A DNA stretch of 9,373 nucleotides from Chloroflexota bacterium (GTDB lineage Bacteria; Chloroflexota; Dehalococcoidia; UBA2247; RBG-13-53-26), in the NCBI GenBank assembly GCA_003650185.1, contig QMOF01000076.1, forward strand, positions 1-9,373, given 5' to 3'. The translations under genes and the position numbers were made by a program. Positions 6,058 to 9,373 of the stretch are shown here, in pieces. The notes below the pieces were generated by a model that had not been told where the DNA came from, made no database searches, and worked only from the letters and a program-made list of their open reading frames with translations. How positions within the stretch are numbered: the first letter of the stretch is position 1; the number at the start of each line of letters is the position of its first letter.

Positions 6058-7752
6058 CTAACCCGCCTGGTACAGATTCCACAATATCCTGGGCATGCTG
6101 CGCAAAAACGACCTCGACGGCCACTCGAGCTCCTTCTTGAAACAGGTGGCCGCCAGGCACAGGTCCAATTCCTCCTGCTGGAAGGAGGCTTCTCCGTGCC
6201 GAGAGATCCGGCGATTCAGATCCTCGATCAGCAGCCTGTCCCGCTTGATCCTGGAGTCCACATCCGCTGCTGCCTGCGCGCTTATCAAGCCGTGTTCCTT
6301 CTTCACCTGATTGAGACCCAACGCCGCTTCATAGGTAACGTCGGCTATCTCACCACGATTCAGCCACTGCGTTTCGTAGCTCAGCATGTGCGTCCATGTC
6401 GGCGCAAGCAGGGCCCGGCGATGTTCTTCCAGTGTCCGGCAGAACAGGGTGTAGCCGTACTCCTCTGGTCGCTCAAAAACCTGGCTCCCCGGATCTATAA
6501 AGGGACTCAACGGCGAGATGTGGGGGTGCAGCATGTTCCGCCCGCCGAAGTCCCGCAATAGCCTTCTTGTTTCCTCCACCGTATCCAGCACTGAGCCGTA
6601 GCCTTGCTTCGGCAGGCCGATCATATAGAACAGGTCGAACCGCTGGCAGTTGTTCTCCAGAGCTGCCTTGATGGTGTTCTCAATGTCGACATTCCGCCAC
6701 CGCTTGCCAAACGCCCCACGGACATCTTCATCGTGGGACTCCGGGGACATCTGGACGTTGTAGTTGGGAATTGCCGCGCTGACCTTCTTGAAGAACCCCT
6801 CATCAGCGGGCCCGAATAGCTCGATTACCACCGGTCCTCCGACCCCATTCCGCTTCATAGAGCCGAGAAGCCTATCAGCGTAGTCTTCACCCGGCTGCCG
6901 TATGTCCCCTATTATGAAGACTGGACCGTTGAGGTAGCGTTGAACGCTATGGATGTCTCGGGCCAGCATCGTCGGGTTCCGATAGGCTACCTCATCTCTA
7001 TTGCAGGAGCGCTTGAAATAGTACTTCGAACCTCCGCATGATCGACAGTTCAAGGTGCAACCCCGGCAGGTGAAGACAGCCGTAATGGGGTAGTCCAGCC
7101 AGTTACTGAAAGGCACAATGCCCCGGAGTGAGCGGTACTTGATCACCGACCTGACGGGATAGTTGTAGTCCAGAGGAATGTCATCAAGATCAGAAGGCAC
7201 CCAGGTGAGGTCATTGTGGTGCACATCGCCATCCGCGCCTTTCCAGCTAAGATTCGGCACCTCCGCAACGCTTGCCCCACTCTTCAACGCCATCATCAGC
7301 CTCAGCACGGGCTCCTCAGTGGAGTCGCCCCGCACCACGAAATCCACCTGGGGGTACTGCATCAGCTCTTGGTGGAAGTAAGTTGCTGACAGGCCCCCGA
7401 AGATGACAGGCGTCGAGGGATGAAGCGCCTTCACGATGCGGGCCAACTCCAGACTGCCCTGCGCATGAGGCAACCAGTGGAGATCAATCCCGAAGGCCAC
7501 CGGATTGAGCTTGCTGAGAAAGGCCTCTACATCGAAGCCCCGCTCACTCAGCATCCTGTTGGCTACGTTGACAATCCTGGTTGGCACCCCATGCCTCTCC
7601 AGGTAGCCAGCGATGCTCATGAAGCCAATGGGATACATCTCGAAGATAGGCGATGAAGGGATCACATCGCTTATCGGCCCGTAGACAACAGACCTCTTCC
7701 TGAAGTCATAGTTGCTGGGGGCATGCAGCAATACCAGGTCGGGGCCGCTCAC
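6058..7752 (-). CDS. B12-binding-fold/radical SAM protein inserted between nuoC and nuoD
   Basis: This is a predicted radical SAM enzyme of 564 residues; the substrate is unknown. Residues 1 to about 160 look like a cobalamin-binding (Rossmann) fold: LVLLHAP, then GFMSIAGYLERHGVPTRIV, VAFGIDLHW, TPVIFGGLSATYF and VDFVVRGDSTEEP. No DxHxxG cobalt-ligand motif is in its expected place. The radical SAM core begins with CRGCTLNCRSCGGS; CxxxCxxC (Cys232, 236, 239) should bind the 4Fe-4S cluster, with an extra Cys229. PESHDEDVR (337-345) and MIGLP (377-381) sit in the barrel. The C-terminus (about 410-564) has PLSPFIDPGS and a charged helical stretch. From memory this resembles the B12/radical SAM 'Ta0216' family (TIGR04190); treat that as a guess. 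The start is GTG at 7752, with AGGAGG 8 bases before it; it overlaps the nuoC stop (GTGA), and the stop lies 4 bases before nuoD. An upstream in-frame start at 7794 lies inside nuoC and is unlikely. Confidence 0.9.
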   Translation of the reverse strand: MSGPDLVLLHAPSNYDFRKRSVVYGPISDVIPSSPIFEMYPIGFMSIAGYLERHGVPTRIVNVANRMLSERGFDVEAFLSKLNPVAFGIDLHWLPHAQGSLELARIVKALHPSTPVIFGGLSATYFHQELMQYPQVDFVVRGDSTEEPVLRLMMALKSGASVAEVPNLSWKGADGDVHHNDLTWVPSDLDDIPLDYNYPVRSVIKYRSLRGIVPFSNWLDYPITAVFTCRGCTLNCRSCGGSKYYFKRSCNRDEVAYRNPTMLARDIHSVQRYLNGPVFIIGDIRQPGEDYADRLLGSMKRNGVGGPVVIELFGPADEGFFKKVSAAIPNYNVQMSPESHDEDVRGAFGKRWRNVDIENTIKAALENNCQRFDLFYMIGLPKQGYGSVLDTVEETRRLLRDFGGRNMLHPHISPLSPFIDPGSQVFERPEEYGYTLFCRTLEEHRRALLAPTWTHMLSYETQWLNRGEIADVTYEAALGLNQVKKEHGLISAQAAADVDSRIKRDRLLIEDLNRRISRHGEASFQQEELDLCLAATCFKKELEWPSRSFLRSMPRILWNLYQAG

Positions 7753-8186
7753 AGGTAGTCCCTCCTCAGAGGATGACCCTCGAAACCCTGCCACATGAAT
7801 ATCCGCTTCAGATTAGGGTGTCCCACGAACGTAATGCCCAGAAGGTCGTATATCTCCCTTTCCTGTAGATCAGCCCCACGCCACAGCCCCACCAGGGAAG
7901 GTACCTCCGCGTTCTCACGGCTGCAGCGCGCCTTCAACACAATCCCGTGGTTATGCCTCATGGAAGTCAGGTGATAGACCACCTCGAGGTAATCGAGGTA
8001 GTCAACGCCGGTGATACAGTTGAGGTAGTCGAACTCGAGGCCCGGGGTGGTCTTGAGAAAATTGGCCACGGCCAGCAGAGACTCCGGCTTGATGAGTACC
8101 CATTCCTCACTCGCTTCGATGACTGCGTCAGGTACCTGGTTCCGTATTTGCTCGCCAACCTGATGACCTGCAAGTGGCTTCGTCAT
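7749..8186 (-). CDS. nuoC: NADH-quinone oxidoreductase subunit C (30 kDa type)
   Basis: This is a peripheral-arm subunit without cofactors that packs on NuoD and NuoB. It has 145 residues, near the short end for stand-alone NuoC. The diagnostic C-terminal block is present: ERE at 109-111, then IYDLLGITFVGHP (112-124), LKRI and GHPLRRDYL at the very end. The N-terminal half has the usual mixed strand-helix pattern, with VVYHLTSM and IVLKARCSRENAEVPSLVGLW. The ATG overlaps the nuoB stop (ATGA). Its 3' end carries the ribosome binding site of the following radical SAM gene. In many bacteria nuoD follows directly or is fused; here another gene separates them. Confidence 0.97.
   Translation of the reverse strand: MTKPLAGHQVGEQIRNQVPDAVIEASEEWVLIKPESLLAVANFLKTTPGLEFDYLNCITGVDYLDYLEVVYHLTSMRHNHGIVLKARCSRENAEVPSLVGLWRGADLQEREIYDLLGITFVGHPNLKRIFMWQGFEGHPLRRDYL
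7761..7766 (-). promoter_or_regulatory. Ribosome binding site deciding the radical SAM gene's GTG start
   Basis: A full AGGAGG lies 8 bases before GTG at 7752, inside the last codons of nuoC. It decides the GTG start over the ATG at 7794 and makes a GTGA four-base overlap with nuoC. It is among the strongest Shine-Dalgarno matches in the operon, so this protein is probably translated well. Confidence 0.8.
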
Positions 8187-8830
8187 GCCTGACTGCCCTG
8201 TGTAGCCCTCCCCTTGATCAGCCTCCGCAAATCGATGAGGTCCTCGCTGACACTGCGCCGCTCTATCTTCTCGTGCACTTTCATCACCCCGTAGAGCAGC
8301 GCCTCAGGACGCGGTGGACATCCGGGAACGTAGACATCCACCGGGATAATCCGGTTCACCCCCGGCACCACACTATATGAATGCGCAAAGGTACCTCCGC
8401 TAATAGCACAGGCACCCATGGCCAGGACCCACTTCGGCTCAGCCATCTGATCATATAGCATCCTCAGCGCCCGGGCCATTTTCCAGGTCAGCGTCCCGGC
8501 CACGATCATGAGGTCAGCCTGCCTGGGTGAGGCACGGAAGATCTCCATGCCGAAGCGTGCTATGTCGAACCGCGAGGCAGCCGTCGCCACCATTTCCATG
8601 GCGCAGCAAGCCAGACCCGTGGTCGCTGGCCAGAGAGAGTAGTGACGTCCCCAGTTAAGCAGCTTGTCTACGCTCGTCACCAACACATTCCGGCTCAGCT
8701 CTGCTTGCAACCACTCAACTGGGTCGGGGAGAGGCTCCTGCGATCTAGCCATGAGCTCCTCGATCTGCCTCCCCTCCTCCCTGTCAATCTCCTCGAGCGA
8801 GAAGTCGAACGCGGGCTTATCTATTTCCAC
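8183..8830 (-). CDS. nuoB: NADH-quinone oxidoreductase subunit B (N2 cluster subunit)
   Basis: This is the 20 kDa-type subunit that holds the last 4Fe-4S cluster, N2, which reduces quinone at the NuoB-NuoD interface. It has 215 residues. The N2 ligands are all present: the adjacent Cys75-Cys76 in GLACCAMEM, Cys141 in MGACAISGG and Cys171 in VPGCPPRPEALLYG. A charged N-terminal extension of about 45 residues, likely helical, precedes the core at NVLVTSVDKLLNWGR. The start chosen is GTG at 8830, because AGGGAG lies 7 bases upstream; it overlaps the end of nuoA by 10 bases. An ATG at 8851 and one at 8881 are in frame but lie deep in nuoA without a ribosome site. The stop overlaps the nuoC ATG. 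Confidence 0.97.
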   Translation of the reverse strand: MEIDKPAFDFSLEEIDREEGRQIEELMARSQEPLPDPVEWLQAELSRNVLVTSVDKLLNWGRHYSLWPATTGLACCAMEMVATAASRFDIARFGMEIFRASPRQADLMIVAGTLTWKMARALRMLYDQMAEPKWVLAMGACAISGGTFAHSYSVVPGVNRIIPVDVYVPGCPPRPEALLYGVMKVHEKIERRSVSEDLIDLRRLIKGRATQGSQA

Positions 8831-9195
8831 TCCATGACTCCCTTTTTCCATGCATAAAGGTAAGCCACAACGATGATGCAAACCAGGATTACCGCCGCAG
8901 CCAGGCCAAAGCCGGCCAACTGGTTCAGACTCACCGCCCAGGGAAAGAGAAAGACGGCAAGCACGTCAAAAGCCACGAACAGGACTGCATAGAAATAGAA
9001 GCGGAAGTTGAACTGCACCCAGGTCTTCCCGGTGGTCTCCATACCGCACTCATAGGTGGTGTACTTCACCGGGTGGGGCTTGTTCCGTGCAGCTAAGCCA
9101 AGGAAGCGTAAGCTCACCGGTGCAAGAATAAAACCGAGGGTGGTAAGGATTGCTACTATTACGAACAGACCCAGGAGTCCAAAGTTAGCGAGCAA
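8821..9195 (-). CDS. nuoA: NADH-quinone oxidoreductase subunit A
   Basis: This is a small membrane subunit (homologous to ND3) at the junction of the arms. It has 124 residues and three hydrophobic helices: about 5-25, 65-87 and 95-115. The loop KYTTYECGMETTG (44-56) carries Cys50, matching the loop cysteine exposed in the inactive state of mitochondrial enzymes. The second helix contains AFDVLAVFLFPWAV (75-88): the conserved Asp77 is present, but the Glu usually two residues later is Leu79. I chose the TTG at 9195, preceded by GGGGGAG, over an in-frame TTG at 9234. The latter would lie inside the promoter spacer and add a polar, Arg-rich stretch with no place in this family. It is the first gene of the operon and overlaps nuoB. 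Confidence 0.95.
   Translation of the reverse strand: MLANFGLLGLFVIVAILTTLGFILAPVSLRFLGLAARNKPHPVKYTTYECGMETTGKTWVQFNFRFYFYAVLFVAFDVLAVFLFPWAVSLNQLAGFGLAAAVILVCIIVVAYLYAWKKGVMEWK
8838..8843 (-). promoter_or_regulatory. Ribosome binding site deciding the nuoB GTG start
   Basis: AGGGAG lies 7 bases before GTG at 8830, within the last codons of nuoA. The upstream ATG candidates at 8851 and 8881 have no such stretch in front of them. Confidence 0.65.
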
Positions 9196-9199
9196 TCGT

Positions 9200-9206
9200 C
9201 TCCCCC
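9200..9206 (-). promoter_or_regulatory. Ribosome binding site deciding the nuoA TTG start
   Basis: GGGGGAG lies 4 bases before TTG at 9195 (7 bases if the AGGGG part pairs). It is the only Shine-Dalgarno-like stretch between the predicted promoter and the first NuoA helix. It also forms the right arm of a small CCCC-N7-GGGG inverted repeat (9203-9217). Confidence 0.7.
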
Positions 9207-9219
9207 TAGTTCTGGGGAT

Positions 9220-9248
9220 AATATAGCACACCAAATTTTGAAAATCAA
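9220..9248 (-). promoter_or_regulatory. Predicted sigma70-type promoter of the nuo operon
   Basis: Reading the minus strand, TTGATT (9248-9243; 4 of 6 matches to TTGACA) is followed by exactly 17 bases and TATATT (9225-9220; 5 of 6 matches to TATAAT). TGC directly before the -10 makes an extended -10 (TGn). Transcription would begin near 9213, giving a leader of about 18 bases before the nuoA TTG. It lies just outside the insertion-sequence end and is the only promoter-like region before the first gene. All downstream genes overlap or nearly touch, so this promoter probably serves the whole operon. Readthrough from the insertion sequence, which has the same orientation, could add to it. Confidence 0.72.
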
Positions 9249-9253
9249 CCCAG

Positions 9254-9280
9254 TGTACTCGTCCACTACATATGAGACAG
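9254..9280. repeat. Putative terminal inverted repeat of the insertion sequence
   Basis: On the plus strand the stretch begins TGTACTCGTCCACTACA and continues TATGAGACAG. A TGT terminus, with the transposase stop codon (9266-9268) inside the end, is common in IS481/IS3-type elements. The partner end lies outside the window, so the exact boundary at 9254 is inferred, not shown. Confidence 0.4.
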
Positions 9281-9373
9281 TTGGAGGTCCGGGGCGATCT
9301 CCGGATGGCAGTCTCTAAGATACTCCGCAGGCGTTCTCCATTGCAATGCTTGATGAGGGCGGATGTGGTTATA
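9266..9373 (-). CDS. Transposase C-terminus, DDE integrase-core type (partial)
   Basis: Reading the minus strand from the right edge gives 35 residues and a TAG stop at 9268-9266. They begin YNHIRPHQALQWRTPAEYL. The pattern YN-x-x-RPH-Q-x-L-x-x-x-TP-x-EYL is the classic end of the rve integrase-core domain of IS3 and IS481 family transposases, just after the catalytic glutamate helix. A short tail (RDCHPEIAPDLQLSHM) follows. The N-terminal and catalytic parts lie outside the window, so family choice between IS481 and IS3 is open; the stop inside the terminal sequence slightly favours IS481. The frame is intact for the part seen. Confidence 0.8.
   Translation of the reverse strand, partial: YNHIRPHQALQWRTPAEYLRDCHPEIAPDLQLSHM

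Larger units (their letters stand above)
9254..9373 (-). mobile_element. End of an IS481/IS3-like insertion sequence (partial)
   Basis: The right edge of the window contains the 3' end of a transposase gene plus a TGT-type terminus. The element points the same way as the nuo operon and ends about five bases before the promoter's -35 box. Whether it is complete and active cannot be seen, because the rest is outside the window. Confidence 0.6.

Noticed and set aside
7465..7490. DLHWLP in the radical SAM protein as a DxHxxG cobalamin motif
   Set aside because: The glycine is missing, and the segment aligns with a later strand of the fold (before GSLELARIVKAL), not with the loop where DxHxxG belongs.
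7753..7794. ATG start at 7794 for the radical SAM gene (14 extra residues)
   Set aside because: It lies deep in nuoC without a Shine-Dalgarno site, while GTG at 7752 has AGGAGG at 8 bases and gives the typical overlap.
9196..9234. TTG at 9234 as the nuoA start
   Set aside because: It falls in the promoter spacer upstream of the predicted transcription start and would add a polar, Arg-rich stretch foreign to NuoA.

Overview
The window is a nearly gap-free respiratory complex I (nuo) operon read entirely on the minus strand, from right to left: nuoA-B-C-[radical SAM gene]-D-H-I-J-K-[small DUF2007-like gene]-L-M. nuoM runs off the left edge. The right edge (9254-9373) holds the end of an insertion sequence, which stops just outside the operon's predicted promoter. 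No stretch over 300 bases lacks a gene, and I saw no RNA genes or CRISPR repeats.

The organism is a bacterium with moderately GC-rich DNA. Genes for the NADH-oxidising module (NuoE, F, G) are missing from their usual place: nuoD runs into nuoH with a one-base overlap. An 11-subunit nuoABCDHIJKLMN layout without EFG is established for Dehalococcoides and relatives (Chloroflexota, class Dehalococcoidia). That class is my best guess, but it rests on gene order and sequence feel, not a database search. Such a complex would take electrons from a donor other than NADH by the standard route (a ferredoxin or an unknown partner), reduce quinone and pump ions.

Layout: 9220-9248 is a sigma70-like promoter with an extended -10. 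nuoA, nuoB and nuoC (8821-9195, 8183-8830, 7749-8186) overlap one another. A gene for a 564-residue B12-binding-fold/radical SAM protein (6058-7752) then overlaps nuoC by 4 bases and ends 4 bases before nuoD (4947-6053). nuoH, I, J and K follow (3856-4947, 3366-3866, 2878-3366, 2559-2876), then a 64-residue soluble protein (2363-2557), nuoL (351-2363) and nuoM (1-315, partial). The starts of nuoA, nuoB, the radical SAM gene, nuoI and nuoM were reassigned or chosen from Shine-Dalgarno positions; nuoA, nuoI and nuoM use TTG.

NuoB, C, D and I form the peripheral arm seen here, with the N2 cluster, the quinone site and two further 4Fe-4S clusters. NuoA, H, J, K, L and M form the membrane arm. The two non-nuo genes are locked into the operon by overlaps or 1-4 base gaps, so they are very probably co-translated with complex I. 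The radical SAM gene is the most interesting item: an enzyme-like protein of unknown substrate placed where the NADH module would normally follow the C-D pair.
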